Part shown: piece by piece, positions 43,464-53,841 of the stretch
Layout: each line of letters begins with the position of its first letter
How positions within the stretch are numbered: the stretch's first letter is position 1
From: Clostridium algoriphilum
Lineage (GTDB): Bacteria; Bacillota; Clostridia; Clostridiales; Clostridiaceae
Reading direction: 5' to 3'
Assembly: GCF_020443705.1 (NCBI RefSeq)
Contig: NZ_JAIZZK010000001.1
Location: 62,001-126,000, forward strand
DNA length: 64,000 bases
Made by a program: the position numbers and the translations under genes
Notes under the pieces: model-generated
Databases searched by the model: none
What the model was told of the DNA's origin: nothing
Seen by the model: the letters and a program-made list of their open reading frames with translations, nothing else

Positions 43464-43674
43464 TGAAATGATTAGTCCATCAATAGTAAATTTATTAGAA
43501 AAAGTAGATAATAGGTATTCGTTGGTAGTAGCAACATCCAAAAGAGCAAGACAAATAATAGAGGGTCAAAGTCCACTTGTACATGTGGATTCTACGAAAC
43601 CTGTTACAATAGCTATACATGAAATTTATGAAGGAGCTATTGTTGCAATTACTACAAAAGAGGGAATAAAATAG
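43456..43674 (+). CDS. rpoZ: RNA polymerase omega subunit
   Basis: A 72-residue protein with the RpoZ core NRYSLVVATSKRARQIIEG and KPVTIAIHEIYEGAI. It stabilises beta' in RNA polymerase. RBS AAAGGAGG lies inside the end of gmk, and the next gene starts one nucleotide after the stop. Confidence 0.95.
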   Translation: MNNEMISPSIVNLLEKVDNRYSLVVATSKRARQIIEGQSPLVHVDSTKPVTIAIHEIYEGAIVAITTKEGIK

Positions 43675-43675
43675 T

Positions 43676-44866
43676 ATGGAAAATAGAAAGACAGTAGTTA
43701 TTGGTGTAACAGGTGGAATTGCAGTATATAAGGCTCTAGATGTTATTAGTAAATTAAAAAAAGAAAATATTGAAGTGCATGTTATTATGACAAAGGCAGC
43801 TATTGAGTTTGTAAATCCAATAAGTTTTCAATCTCTTAGTCAAAACATTGTAATTCATGATATGTTTGAAGAGCCTAAAGCATGGGAAATACAACATATA
43901 GTGCTTGCAAAAAAAGCTGATTTATTTGTTATAGTTCCAGCGACTGCTAATGTAATTGGTAAAGTTGCAAATGGTATTGCAGACGATATGTTAACTACTA
44001 CTATAATGGCAACAAAGGCACCAGTGATTTTTGCACCAGCAATGAATGTCAATATGTACAATAATCCTATACTCCAAAGTAATATCCAAAAGCTTAAGGA
44101 GTTTGGATATAATTTTATTAATCCAACATCCGGAAGACTCGCCTGTGGTGATATAGGAGAAGGAAAATTAGCACAAACAGAAGATATTTTTGAAATAATT
44201 ATGAGTAATTTGTATTCAATAAAAGATATGATTGGAACTAAGGTTTTAGTTACGGCTGGGCCAACAATTGCACCTATTGACCCCGTAAGATATATAACAA
44301 ATAGGTCTTCTGGAAAAATGGGATATGCAATCGCGAGAGAAGCAAGAGACCGTGGAGCAGTTGTAACTTTAATATCGGGTCCATGCAATGAAAAAGTACC
44401 TATTGGTGTAAGTATCATAAGAATAAATACTAATGAAGAGATGAGGGCAGCTGTATTAAACAATTATGAAGATACTAATATTGTTATAAAAGCAGCAGCT
44501 GTATCTGACTATAAGCCTAAAGTGTACAGTAATAATAAAATTAAAAAAAGTGAAAATGGTCTAAATTTAGAGTTTATACGAGATAATGACATTTTGAAAG
44601 AGTTAGGATTACATAAAAAGAATCAAATTTTAGTAGGCTTTGCAGCTGAAAGTAATGATCTACTGCAAAATGCTAAAGGTAAACTACTTAAGAAGAATTT
44701 GGATTATATAGTTGCTAATGACATAACAAAAGCAGACATTGGTTTTGGAACTGATGAGAATAAAGTGATTATTTTAAGCAAAGATAACGATCCAATAGCA
44801 ATAGACAAAATGTCGAAGAAACAAATTGCTAGGGAGTTGTTTAATTTAATAAATAAAAAGCGCTAA
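43676..44866 (+). CDS. coaBC: Bifunctional CoaBC (PPC synthetase/decarboxylase)
   Basis: A 396-residue bifunctional enzyme of coenzyme A synthesis. The N-terminal flavin decarboxylase domain has VTGGIAVYKALD, IVLAKKADLFVIVPATAN and the catalytic Cys region PTSGRLACGDIGEGKLA. The C-terminal synthetase domain has VTAGPTIAPIDPVRYITNRSSGKMG and VIKAAAVSDYKPK. RBS AGAGGGA. It ends at a clear terminator. Confidence 0.95.
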   Translation: MENRKTVVIGVTGGIAVYKALDVISKLKKENIEVHVIMTKAAIEFVNPISFQSLSQNIVIHDMFEEPKAWEIQHIVLAKKADLFVIVPATANVIGKVANGIADDMLTTTIMATKAPVIFAPAMNVNMYNNPILQSNIQKLKEFGYNFINPTSGRLACGDIGEGKLAQTEDIFEIIMSNLYSIKDMIGTKVLVTAGPTIAPIDPVRYITNRSSGKMGYAIAREARDRGAVVTLISGPCNEKVPIGVSIIRINTNEEMRAAVLNNYEDTNIVIKAAAVSDYKPKVYSNNKIKKSENGLNLEFIRDNDILKELGLHKKNQILVGFAAESNDLLQNAKGKLLKKNLDYIVANDITKADIGFGTDENKVIILSKDNDPIAIDKMSKKQIARELFNLINKKR

Positions 44867-44880
44867 TGCGCTTTTTATTT
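44851..44880 (+). terminator. Terminator after coaBC
   Basis: A 13-bp perfect stem, 44851-44863 with 44868-44880, with GCGC next to a 4-nt loop and A/T arms. It overlaps the coaBC stop. Confidence 0.85.
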
Positions 44881-44915
44881 ATTAAAGAAAATTACAAAAT
44901 TAAAAGGGTGATTAA

Positions 44916-47117
44916 GTGTATCAGTATGCTGGAGTTGTGGTGAATAACGATTCGGTTCAAGTGGATAAGGTTTTCACATATAAAATACCTATTAGTTTAA
45001 TAGGCAGCGTTCTTTTAGGATTTAGAGTTAAAGTGCCGTTTGGTAGAGGAAACAGGACGATTGATGCTTTTGTTTTAGAATTGCGTGAGCAATGTGATAA
45101 TGTGAATAATATTAAGGAAATAACAAGCATTTGTGATGATATGCCACTCCTTAAAATTACTGATATTGAACTTATTAAAATTATGAAAAAAAAGTATCTT
45201 TGTACATACTTAGAATGCATTAAAGTTATTATTCCAAGAGGAATAACAAAAGGTATAAAAAAGAAGACTGCTCAGGTATTGACAACACTAAAACAGCTAG
45301 AGGGAAAGTTTTTAAATGAACCTTATAAAAACATTTATGAGCTAATACAACAAAATAGTATGAAGTATAATAAAAATGAATTTAGCAAAATGTTTAATCA
45401 GTCATTGTCATCAACAAATACAATGATTAAATATGGATTTTTGGAGACCAAAGAGGTAATAATTAATAGGTATAGTGATAAAAACTATTCTAGCTATGAA
45501 GAAAAGATATTAAATGAGAATCAACAAAAATCAGTAGATATTATAATGAATTCTAAGTTAAAAAAATTTTTAATTTATGGAGTTACAGGTAGTGGAAAGA
45601 CTGAGATATATATGAATTTGGTTAGTTATATGTTAAAAGACAATAAACAGTCTATAATTCTTATACCCGAAATATCTTTAACACCTCAAATGGTTGAAAG
45701 GTTTAAAGGCCGATTTGGACGTGACATAGCAGTTTTTCATAGTAGACTATCAGATGGTGAACGTTTTGACGAATGGATGAGAGTAAAGCTTGGAAATGTT
45801 AAAATTGCAATTGGGGCAAGATCAGCTATATTTTTACCTTTTGAAAATCTAGGATTAATTGTTATAGATGAGGAACATGAAGCAAGTTATAAGTCGGATA
45901 GGGACCCCAAATTTGATGCACGTGAAATAGCTTACATGAAATGTGAGCTAGAAAGTTGCAAACTAATATTGGGGTCAGCGACGCCCTCTATAGAAAGCTA
46001 TTATAAAGCTAGTATAAATGAACTAAAGTTAATTACAATTAATGAGAGAGCTGATGGTGCAGCCATGCCTAAGGTAGAGATCGTTGATATGCGAGAAGAG
46101 CTTATGAATAACAATCGTTCTATATTTAGCAAGTCATTACATGAGGGTATAACTGAATCTCTAAGAAAAAACGAGCAAGTAATATTGTTTTTAAACAGAA
46201 GAGGTTTTTCAACCTTTGTCTCTTGCAGAAAATGTGGATACGTTTTTAAATGCAAAAAATGCGATATTTCACTAACTTATCACAATACATCTGAATACCT
46301 AACTTGTCATTATTGTGGTGAGAAAGAAAGAATAAGCAAAGTCTGCCCTAGTTGTGGCAGTAGTTATGTGAAATATTTTGGAGTCGGAACAGAAAAGATC
46401 GAGCAAGAAATTAATAGAATCTTTCCTAGTGCAAAAACTCTAAGAATGGATTTTGATACAACTCGAAAAAAAAATTCTTATGAATATATATATAATACTT
46501 TTAAAAACAAACAGGCAGATATCTTAATTGGAACTCAGATGGTTGCGAAAGGATTAGATTTTAAAAATGTTACTTTAGTAGGAGTAATTGCCGCAGATTT
46601 ATCACTTAATTTACCAGATTATAGGGCCTTTGAACGGACATTTCAACTACTTACGCAAGTCTCAGGAAGGGCTGGTAGAGGCAGTAAGGAAGGGAATGTT
46701 GTCATTCAAACATATAGTGCAGATAATTTAACTATACAATATGCAGCACATAATGATTATGATAGTTTTTATAAAAATGAAATTATGATGAGAAAAGCTA
46801 TGGATTATCCACCTTTTACAAGTATTTTAGTTATTAACATGAGTTCTGAAGATGAAAAATTGTTAATAAAAAGTATACAGAATGTTGGCGAAAATTTAAA
46901 ATATAAGATTCAAAATGATGATAATATTACATTACTTGGGCCATGTCCTTGTGGGATTTCTAAGATTAAAAATTTCTACAGATGGCAAATTATCATTAAA
47001 GGAAATATTGAAGAAATAATTGCAGGCGAAATAAAGAATTTTGTTTATGAATCAGTTAAAAATGTTTATAATAGTATAAGGGTTAGCTTGGATATTAATC
47101 CTAGCAGCATGATTTAA
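44916..47117 (+). CDS. priA: Primosomal helicase PriA
   Basis: A 733-residue 3'-5' helicase that restarts stalled forks. An N-terminal DNA-binding domain (about residues 1-100) is followed by Walker A GVTGSGKTEIYM, DEEHEASYKSD and the zinc cysteines in CRKCGYVFKCKKCD and CHYCGEKE ... CPSCGS. The helicase C domain has GTQMVAKGLDFKNVTLVG. The start is GTG 44916 after AAAAGGGTG. Confidence 0.95.
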   Translation: MYQYAGVVVNNDSVQVDKVFTYKIPISLIGSVLLGFRVKVPFGRGNRTIDAFVLELREQCDNVNNIKEITSICDDMPLLKITDIELIKIMKKKYLCTYLECIKVIIPRGITKGIKKKTAQVLTTLKQLEGKFLNEPYKNIYELIQQNSMKYNKNEFSKMFNQSLSSTNTMIKYGFLETKEVIINRYSDKNYSSYEEKILNENQQKSVDIIMNSKLKKFLIYGVTGSGKTEIYMNLVSYMLKDNKQSIILIPEISLTPQMVERFKGRFGRDIAVFHSRLSDGERFDEWMRVKLGNVKIAIGARSAIFLPFENLGLIVIDEEHEASYKSDRDPKFDAREIAYMKCELESCKLILGSATPSIESYYKASINELKLITINERADGAAMPKVEIVDMREELMNNNRSIFSKSLHEGITESLRKNEQVILFLNRRGFSTFVSCRKCGYVFKCKKCDISLTYHNTSEYLTCHYCGEKERISKVCPSCGSSYVKYFGVGTEKIEQEINRIFPSAKTLRMDFDTTRKKNSYEYIYNTFKNKQADILIGTQMVAKGLDFKNVTLVGVIAADLSLNLPDYRAFERTFQLLTQVSGRAGRGSKEGNVVIQTYSADNLTIQYAAHNDYDSFYKNEIMMRKAMDYPPFTSILVINMSSEDEKLLIKSIQNVGENLKYKIQNDDNITLLGPCPCGISKIKNFYRWQIIIKGNIEEIIAGEIKNFVYESVKNVYNSIRVSLDINPSSMI

Positions 47118-47175
47118 AAGTATCGTAATAATTTAATACAGTAAAAATATTTATTTAATAACAGGGGGTTATGGT

Positions 47176-47628
47176 ATGGCTATAAGAACAATTAGAATTT
47201 ATGGAGATGACTTATTAAGAAAGAAAAGTAGAGTGGTAGACGATATTAACCAAAGAATTTTACTATTAATAAAAGATATGAAAGAAACTATGTATAATTC
47301 TAAGGGAATAGGACTTGCGGCACCACAGGTTGGAATTTTAAAAAGAATAGTAGTCATTGATATTGGAGAGGGAATAATAGCATTAATTAATCCAGAGATT
47401 GTAGAAATGCAAGGTTCACAAATTGCAAGTGAAGGTTGCTTAAGTATACCAGGAATGCAAAAGTCCGTAGATAGGCCTAATAATGTGAAAGTTAAGGCCC
47501 TGAACGAAAGTGGAGAAGAAATAGTTATCGACGGAGAAGGTCTTCTTGCAAGGGCGATTTGCCATGAAATTGATCATTTAGATGGCGTATTATTTATTGA
47601 TAAAGCTATAGAGAGTGAGGAAGAATAA
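47176..47628 (+). CDS. def: Peptide deformylase
   Basis: A 150-residue metalloenzyme with all three motifs: [18 protein letters not shown] and [10 protein letters not shown]. It removes the formyl group from nascent proteins. RBS AGGGGGT. The next gene, fmt, begins two nucleotides after its stop and performs the matching formylation. Confidence 0.96.
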   Translation: MAIRTIRIYGDDLLRKKSRVVDDINQRILLLIKDMKETMYNSKGIGLAAPQVGILKRIVVIDIGEGIIALINPEIVEMQGSQIASEGCLSIPGMQKSVDRPNNVKVKALNESGEEIVIDGEGLLARAICHEIDHLDGVLFIDKAIESEEE

Positions 47629-47629
47629 T

Positions 47630-48559
47630 ATGAATATAGTTTTTATGGGCACACCAGAATTTTCAGTACCTTCACTTTTAAAACTAATAAATGAATTTAA
47701 TGTATCTGCTGTTTTTACTCAGCCTGATAGGCCAAAAGGAAGAGGAAAAAATTTAGCTATGTCGCCAGTTAAACAACTTGCAGTCACCCATAATATACCA
47801 GTATATCAACCCTTAAAACTTAGAAATAATGAGGAAATGATAGAAACAATTAAAGATTTAAAACCGGATTTTATTGTAGTGGTAGCCTTTGGTCAAATTC
47901 TTCCGAAAGAAGTATTGGATATTCCGAAATGTGGATGTGTAAATTTGCATGCATCACTCTTGCCTAAATATAGGGGTGCTGCTCCTATAGCTTGGTGTAT
48001 AATTAATGGGGAAAGCAAAAGTGGTAATACAACAATGTTTATGGATGTAGGCCTTGATACAGGGGATATATTGTTAACAGAAGAAGTGAAGATTTCAAGT
48101 AGTATTACAGCGGGGGATTTGCACGATACTCTAATGACTAGCGGTGCGGAGCTTTTAGTTAAAACAATAAATGGAATAGTGAATAATGAAATAAAACCAA
48201 TTAAACAAGAAAACAACTTAAGTACATATGCGTCTAAACTAGGAAAAGAAATGGCTAATATTAATTGGGAAAGTAGTAATGTTGATATTCACAATTTTAT
48301 AAGAGGGTTAAATCCATCACCAATTGCATATACTCATTATAAGAATACTGTAATGAAAATATTTAAGTCAAGAGTTATAAATGAGCAATCAGATAAACAG
48401 ATAGGAAGCATAATAGAAGTTTCAAAAGATGGAATTAAGGTAGCAACTGGTAATGGTGTTTTACTTATTGAAGAAATACAATTTCCAGGAAAAAAACCTT
48501 TAAAAGTGAAGAATTATATTATCGGGAATAAGATAAACGAAGGTGAAATTCTTATATAA
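47630..48559 (+). CDS. fmt: Methionyl-tRNA formyltransferase
   Basis: A 309-residue enzyme with [28 protein letters not shown], the formyl-THF site [17 protein letters not shown], and a C-terminal OB-like domain. It formylates initiator Met-tRNA using 10-formyl-THF. ATG 47630 is used; an upstream GTG (47615) lies inside def and would give a non-family extension. Confidence 0.96.
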   Translation: MNIVFMGTPEFSVPSLLKLINEFNVSAVFTQPDRPKGRGKNLAMSPVKQLAVTHNIPVYQPLKLRNNEEMIETIKDLKPDFIVVVAFGQILPKEVLDIPKCGCVNLHASLLPKYRGAAPIAWCIINGESKSGNTTMFMDVGLDTGDILLTEEVKISSSITAGDLHDTLMTSGAELLVKTINGIVNNEIKPIKQENNLSTYASKLGKEMANINWESSNVDIHNFIRGLNPSPIAYTHYKNTVMKIFKSRVINEQSDKQIGSIIEVSKDGIKVATGNGVLLIEEIQFPGKKPLKVKNYIIGNKINEGEILI

Positions 48560-48589
48560 ATAAATCTAATGAAAAATTGAGGTTATATC

Positions 48590-49918
48590 ATGAATAATAG
48601 TAGACTAGTAGCAATTATAGTTATAGAAAAAGTGTTGAATGAAAATGCATATTCGAATATTGTTTTAGGACTTGAACTTAACAAATCAGAATTAAGCGAT
48701 AAAGATAAAGCACTAGTTACAGAAATAGTTTATGGTACGCTAAAATATAAATATACTATAGATAAAATATTGTGTAACTTTATTAAAAAGGGTATAGATA
48801 AATTAGATAGCTTTGTTTTAAATATACTAAGAATATCAGTTTATCAAATTAGATTTCTAGATAAAGTTCCGAGTTTTGCAGTGGTTAATGAGGCTGTAAA
48901 TCTGACCAAAAAGAAAAGCAATATAGGAGCATCAAAACTTGTTAATGGTGTGCTTAGGAGTTATCTAAGAGACAATACCACAAAGTATTATAATGAAAAG
49001 GATAATATTGAAAGATTATGTTTTGAGTATTCATTTACTAAGGCTTTAGTTAAACTCTTCATAAAGCAATATGGACCTGAAATTGCTGAAAAAATTCTTG
49101 TGGGATTAAACTATAAACCTGATGTTACAGTTAGAGTTAATACTCTAAAATTAAGTTATAAAGAAATATGGGAAAAACTTATACAAAATGGGTATAATAT
49201 AGAAGAAGGGTATGCATGTCCTGATGCAATTCGAATTATTAAAGGTAAAAATATAGAGAATAACCTTTTATTCAATGAAGGAAAAATAACAGTTCAGGAT
49301 GAGAGCGCAATGCTTACAGCACATTCTATGAACCTTACGCCAAATTTATATGTCTTAGATCTTTGCAGTGCCCCAGGGGGGAAAACAACGCACATTGCAG
49401 AAATTATGGAGAATACAGGACATATTTCCGCATTTGATGTACATAAAAATAAATTATCATTAATTAAAGAAAATTTGAAGAGAATAGGAATTACAAATAC
49501 TACTTGTGATGTTCGAGATGCTACGATTTATGATCCGAATTTATTTGAATGTGCAGATAGAGTTCTTATAGATGTACCTTGTTCTGGTCTTGGAATTATA
49601 AGAAAAAAACCTGAGATAAAGTGGAGCAAGCACATAAAGGACGTAGAAACTATAGTTGGTGTACAAAGGAAGATAATGGAGAATGCTTCTAAATACGTAA
49701 AAAAGGGTGGAGTGCTTGTATATTCAACGTGCACCCTTAATAAGGAAGAGAACGAAAAGAATATTGAATGGTTTATAGAGACTCATCCGGATTTTAAGAT
49801 TGAGCCAGTATTTTATGGAGAACTAGATAATATAAACTATAATGATAGAGGATATGTTACTATATTTCCAAATGAATACATGGATGGATTTTTTATAACC
49901 AAAATTATAAAGTCATAG
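48590..49918 (+). CDS. rsmB: 16S rRNA m5C967 methyltransferase RsmB (Sun)
   Basis: A 442-residue protein with an N-terminal NusB-like domain (about residues 1-140, KALVTEIVYGTLKYKYTID) and a C-terminal Rossmann domain. The SAM motif is VLDLCSAPGGKTTHIAEIM and the catalytic Cys sits in DVPCSGLGIIRKKPE, with VYSTCTLNKEEN after it. It follows fmt as in other Firmicutes. RBS TGAGGT. Confidence 0.95.
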   Translation: MNNSRLVAIIVIEKVLNENAYSNIVLGLELNKSELSDKDKALVTEIVYGTLKYKYTIDKILCNFIKKGIDKLDSFVLNILRISVYQIRFLDKVPSFAVVNEAVNLTKKKSNIGASKLVNGVLRSYLRDNTTKYYNEKDNIERLCFEYSFTKALVKLFIKQYGPEIAEKILVGLNYKPDVTVRVNTLKLSYKEIWEKLIQNGYNIEEGYACPDAIRIIKGKNIENNLLFNEGKITVQDESAMLTAHSMNLTPNLYVLDLCSAPGGKTTHIAEIMENTGHISAFDVHKNKLSLIKENLKRIGITNTTCDVRDATIYDPNLFECADRVLIDVPCSGLGIIRKKPEIKWSKHIKDVETIVGVQRKIMENASKYVKKGGVLVYSTCTLNKEENEKNIEWFIETHPDFKIEPVFYGELDNINYNDRGYVTIFPNEYMDGFFITKIIKS

Positions 49919-49948
49919 TGGTGTATAAAATGATAGTAGGTGTATAAA

Positions 49949-50995
49949 ATGATTAATATATTAGATTTAGATTTAGTCGAATTAAAGCAATGGATGAAAG
50001 ATAATGGTGAAAGCGAATTTAGAGCTAAGCAAGTATCGGACTGGATTTATAAGAACGTCTGGGAATTTGAAAATATGAACAATATTCCGAGGAGCATAAA
50101 AGAAAAGCTACAAAGTAATTTTTACATAGGAATACCTAAACTTATTGAAGAATATTCGTCAAAATTAAACGATACAAGGAAGTACTTATTTGAATTAGAT
50201 GATGGTAATTTAATTGAATGCGTTATTATGAAATATAAACATGGGAATTCTATATGTATATCTACTCAAGTTGGGTGTAGAATGGGATGCAAGTTTTGCG
50301 CATCTACCATTGGAGGAATGATTAGAAACCTTACGACCGGAGAAATGCTATCTCAAATAATTAAATCACAGCAACTAATAGGGGAAAGAATTTCAAATGT
50401 AGTACTCATGGGAAGTGGGGAACCATTTGATAATTTTTATAATGTTATAAAATTTCTTGAACTAGTAAATTCACAAAATGGATTAAACATTGGTCAAAGG
50501 CATATAACTATTTCTACTTGTGGTATAGTACCGAAAATCAAAGAATTCGCTGATATTAATTTGCAAACGACACTTGCTATTTCACTTCATGCAGCTACAG
50601 ATGAAATAAGAATGCAAAGTATGCCAATTGCAAATAAGTATTCTATTGCAGAAATTATGGATGCATCTAGGTACTATATAAATAAAACTAATAGGCGAAT
50701 AACTTTTGAATATGCTCTTGTGAAGGGTCTTAATGACAGTTTGCAGGATGCAGAAAAGTTAAGTGTTCTATTAAAGGATATGTTATGCCATGTTAATTTA
50801 ATTCCAGTTAATGAGATAAAAGAAAATGAATTAAAAAGGTCCTCGAATGAAGATGTTGCAGAGTTTAAGAGGGTACTTGAAACGAATAATATTCAGACAA
50901 CAATAAGGCGAGAGATGGGACTAGATATTAATGCAGCGTGTGGTCAACTTAGGAGAAGCTACATTAAAAGTGGAAATTCAAATGAGGGGGTATAA
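49949..50995 (+). CDS. rlmN: Dual-specificity RNA methyltransferase RlmN
   Basis: A 348-residue radical-SAM enzyme that methylates C2 of A2503 in 23S rRNA and A37 in some tRNAs. The cluster motif is [10 protein letters not shown]. The conserved [10 protein letters not shown] and the C-terminal Cys in INAACGQLR are present. ATG 49949 after AGTAGGTG is chosen over GTG 49940. The start region lies in a short direct duplication (TGTATAAAATGAT twice). Confidence 0.95.
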   Translation: MINILDLDLVELKQWMKDNGESEFRAKQVSDWIYKNVWEFENMNNIPRSIKEKLQSNFYIGIPKLIEEYSSKLNDTRKYLFELDDGNLIECVIMKYKHGNSICISTQVGCRMGCKFCASTIGGMIRNLTTGEMLSQIIKSQQLIGERISNVVLMGSGEPFDNFYNVIKFLELVNSQNGLNIGQRHITISTCGIVPKIKEFADINLQTTLAISLHAATDEIRMQSMPIANKYSIAEIMDASRYYINKTNRRITFEYALVKGLNDSLQDAEKLSVLLKDMLCHVNLIPVNEIKENELKRSSNEDVAEFKRVLETNNIQTTIRREMGLDINAACGQLRRSYIKSGNSNEGV

Positions 50996-50997
50996 CA

Positions 50998-51744
50998 ATG
51001 CTTGGGGTTTTATCAGATGTTGGAAATGTTAGAAAAACAAATGAAGACTCTGTTGGTTATTTTGAAAGTAGTGATTTCGATATTTATGCTGTAGCAGATG
51101 GTATGGGGGGGCATAATGCAGGAGAGGTTGCAAGTCAATTAGCTATTAAGGTTATAATAGAATATATAAAGAAAAATCACAATGACTTAGATTTAAAAAA
51201 AATACTTTCTGATGGAATAAAATGTGCCAATAAAGAGATTTTTGAGATGTCGAGTCAGAGTGATGCACTTAAAGGAATGGGTACAACTATAACAATTTGT
51301 TTTAAAAAACAAAACGAAATGGTTGTTGCTAATGTGGGTGACAGTAGTTGTTTTATTATTGATCAGAACAGAGAATTATTAAAAGTTACAAGAGACCATT
51401 CTTTAGTACAACAGCTTTTAGATAATGGTTCTATAACTGAAGAAAATGCTAGAACTCATCCAAATAAAAATATTATTACAAGGGCACTTGGAACAAATGA
51501 ATTAGTAGAAGTTGACCTTTTTGATGTTGATTTGACTAATATAATTAAATGTATTTTATGCACAGATGGTCTTTCTAATGATGTGACTTATTCTGAGATG
51601 TATGATATTATTATTAAAAATGACAATGAAGCAAGTTGCAAAATGTTAGTGGATTTAAGCAAATCAAAGGGTGGACGCGATAACATATCAGTTATCGTAT
51701 TTGAAGGAGAGTGCAGAGATGATAGGAACCATATTAGGGAGTAG
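50998..51744 (+). CDS. stp: PP2C-type Ser/Thr phosphatase Stp (PrpC)
   Basis: A 248-residue metal-dependent phosphatase with the PP2C motifs VADGMGGHNAGEVAS, GTTITICF, VANVGDSSCFII, CTDGLSND and GGRDNISVIVFE. It reverses phosphorylation by the adjacent PrkC kinase. It starts two nucleotides after rlmN and overlaps prkC by 26 nt. Confidence 0.95.
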   Translation: MLGVLSDVGNVRKTNEDSVGYFESSDFDIYAVADGMGGHNAGEVASQLAIKVIIEYIKKNHNDLDLKKILSDGIKCANKEIFEMSSQSDALKGMGTTITICFKKQNEMVVANVGDSSCFIIDQNRELLKVTRDHSLVQQLLDNGSITEENARTHPNKNIITRALGTNELVEVDLFDVDLTNIIKCILCTDGLSNDVTYSEMYDIIIKNDNEASCKMLVDLSKSKGGRDNISVIVFEGECRDDRNHIRE

Positions 51745-53782
51745 ATATGAACTCCTTGAAAAAATTGGAGAGGGCGGAATGGCAATAGTTTATAAAGCTA
51801 AATGTCGTTTGCTCAATCGTTATGTTGCTGTAAAAATTCTAAAAGAAGAATTCTCAAATAATATAACGTTTATGGATAAATTTAAAAAAGAAGCGTCATC
51901 TGTTGCTAGTCTTTCATCAAATAATATAGTTAATATATATGATGTTGGACATGAGGGAGATATTAATTATATTGTAATGGAATATATAGAAGGTAAAACT
52001 CTAAAGCAAATTATTGTTGAGAATGGTAGCATGGATTATGACCTCGTAATAGACTATGGTATGCAGATTGCAAAAGCACTTGAATGTGCTCATAAGAACA
52101 ACATTATACATAGAGATATAAAACCACACAATATCTTAGTAACAGAAGATGGAACAGTTAAAGTTACGGATTTTGGTATAGCAAAAGCTGCAAGTTCTGT
52201 AACTATAACTAATACCAGCACAGTAATGGGCTCAGCTCATTATTTTTCTCCAGAACAAGCAAAAGCAAGTTTTGTAGATTGTAGAACTGATATATATTCT
52301 TTTGGAATAGTGCTTTATGAGATGGTTACAGGGAGAGTGCCTTATGATGCAGAAAGTCCTGTATCGGTAGCTTTAAAACATATACAAGAACCAGTTGTTC
52401 CACCTAAGCAAATAGATCCCAATGTGCCTGAAAATTTAAATAAATTAATATTAAAAGCAATAGAGAAAGAACCTATAAAAAGGTATCAAACAGCAAAAGA
52501 AATGTTTTTAGATTTACAGAGAATACAAAATAATAGTTCATATACTATAGCTTCAAACAGTAGTATGGATAATGAATACACGAGAGTTATGGCACCTGTA
52601 AATGTAGCTGATTATGAAAAAGAAAAAAAAGTAGAAGAAGTGGAAGAAGTGATCAAAACTCCAAAGACTAGAGCTAATAAAAAAAATAACAAATCGAAGA
52701 TAATAGGTGCTGTTGCAATTATTTTGTTTATTGTTTTAGCTACTGCTTTAGGATTTATGGTTAAAAATTATTTATCAAGTAATAATAATGCCGCAGTTGC
52801 AGATAAAATATTGGTTCCTAAAATTATTGGTTTGGATAAGGCGAATGCAGAGGAACTAGTAGTGGAAAAAGGCTTAAATTTTGTCGTGGTTGCAGAAGAA
52901 GATAGCGATAAACCAAAAGGAGAAGTCATATTATGTTTCCCTGATGAGGGAACAGAAATAAAAGCTAATGGAGAAGTAAGAGTCAGAGTTAGCAAAGGAC
53001 CAGCAAGCTTCAAAAATCCTTCTGTTAAAGGGCTTGATAAAGCTTCAGCTAGCGCTATTATAGAACAAAATGGATTAGTACTTGGTAGTGTTACTGAGGA
53101 GTACAGTGAATCCATTGCTAGTGGCATAGTTATAAGCCAAGATCCAGGTCAAGATGACTTGGTTCAAAAAGGTGATAAGGTAAATTTAGTAATAAGTAAA
53201 GGCGTAGAAATCAAGTATGCAAAGGTTCCAAATTTATATGGTCTATCTTTAAATGAAGCAGAACGAGTATTGCAAAGTACAAATTTAAAGTTAGGTAATC
53301 AAAAGAAAGTAGTAACTAGTGATAACTCACTGGAGGGTAAAATTTTCAATCAAAGCAATGCTGCAAATACGGAACTTCAAGAAGGTACTTCAGTAGGTGT
53401 CAGTTATTATACTTACGTTGAGCCAGCAAAAGAAACATTTAATGTTCCAAACTTTATAGGAATGACCGTTAAACAAGCAAAGGCCTCAGCGGTACAATCT
53501 GATGTAACCATATCAGTATCTGGTAGTGATAATGATATCATTGAATCACAAAGTAAGGCGTCAGGGACTAAAGCTGATGTCGGAGATACTATAACTTTAA
53601 CATCTAAGTCTGTGGTAGCACCGACAACACCTGGAACTGGAACTGGAACTGGAACTGGTACTGGTACTGGAACTGGTACTGGAACTGGTACTGGAACTGG
53701 TACTGGTACTGATACTGATACTGATACTGATACTGGGACTAAAGTTCAAACCACTCCAACAACAGACGTAAAAAACAAATAA
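51719..53782 (+). CDS. prkC: PASTA-domain Ser/Thr kinase PrkC
   Basis: A 687-residue membrane kinase. The kinase domain (about residues 10-270) has GEGGMAIVYKAK, the catalytic loop HRDIKPHNIL and DFGIAKAAS. One membrane helix (about residues 328-348) is followed by four PASTA repeats that bind muropeptides in homologues. The C-terminus ends in an 18-unit Gly-Thr/Asp-Thr repeat. ATG 51719 after GGAGAG is preferred to GTG 51671. It is paired with stp. In Bacillus PrkC mediates germination in response to peptidoglycan fragments. Confidence 0.95.
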   Translation: MIGTILGSRYELLEKIGEGGMAIVYKAKCRLLNRYVAVKILKEEFSNNITFMDKFKKEASSVASLSSNNIVNIYDVGHEGDINYIVMEYIEGKTLKQIIVENGSMDYDLVIDYGMQIAKALECAHKNNIIHRDIKPHNILVTEDGTVKVTDFGIAKAASSVTITNTSTVMGSAHYFSPEQAKASFVDCRTDIYSFGIVLYEMVTGRVPYDAESPVSVALKHIQEPVVPPKQIDPNVPENLNKLILKAIEKEPIKRYQTAKEMFLDLQRIQNNSSYTIASNSSMDNEYTRVMAPVNVADYEKEKKVEEVEEVIKTPKTRANKKNNKSKIIGAVAIILFIVLATALGFMVKNYLSSNNNAAVADKILVPKIIGLDKANAEELVVEKGLNFVVVAEEDSDKPKGEVILCFPDEGTEIKANGEVRVRVSKGPASFKNPSVKGLDKASASAIIEQNGLVLGSVTEEYSESIASGIVISQDPGQDDLVQKGDKVNLVISKGVEIKYAKVPNLYGLSLNEAERVLQSTNLKLGNQKKVVTSDNSLEGKIFNQSNAANTELQEGTSVGVSYYTYVEPAKETFNVPNFIGMTVKQAKASAVQSDVTISVSGSDNDIIESQSKASGTKADVGDTITLTSKSVVAPTTPGTGTGTGTGTGTGTGTGTGTGTGTGTDTDTDTDTGTKVQTTPTTDVKNK
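53633..53740 (+). repeat. Hexanucleotide repeat encoding a Gly-Thr/Asp-Thr tail of PrkC
   Basis: Eighteen tandem hexamers (GGAACT or GGTACT, then four GATACT, then GGGACT) in frame within prkC. They encode 13 Gly-Thr, 4 Asp-Thr and one Gly-Thr dipeptide. Because the unit is six bases, slippage would change length without breaking the frame. Confidence 0.9.
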
Positions 53783-53841
53783 TTATAACTTTTAAAATAT
53801 GTTAACAAATATTAAGTCAAAGGTAAATGAAGGAGGAATCT

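Noticed and set aside
43855-44463. 202-codon minus-strand ORF inside coaBC
   Set aside because: Long but antisense to a fully conserved gene, with no ribosome binding site; composition mirrors the coaBC codons.
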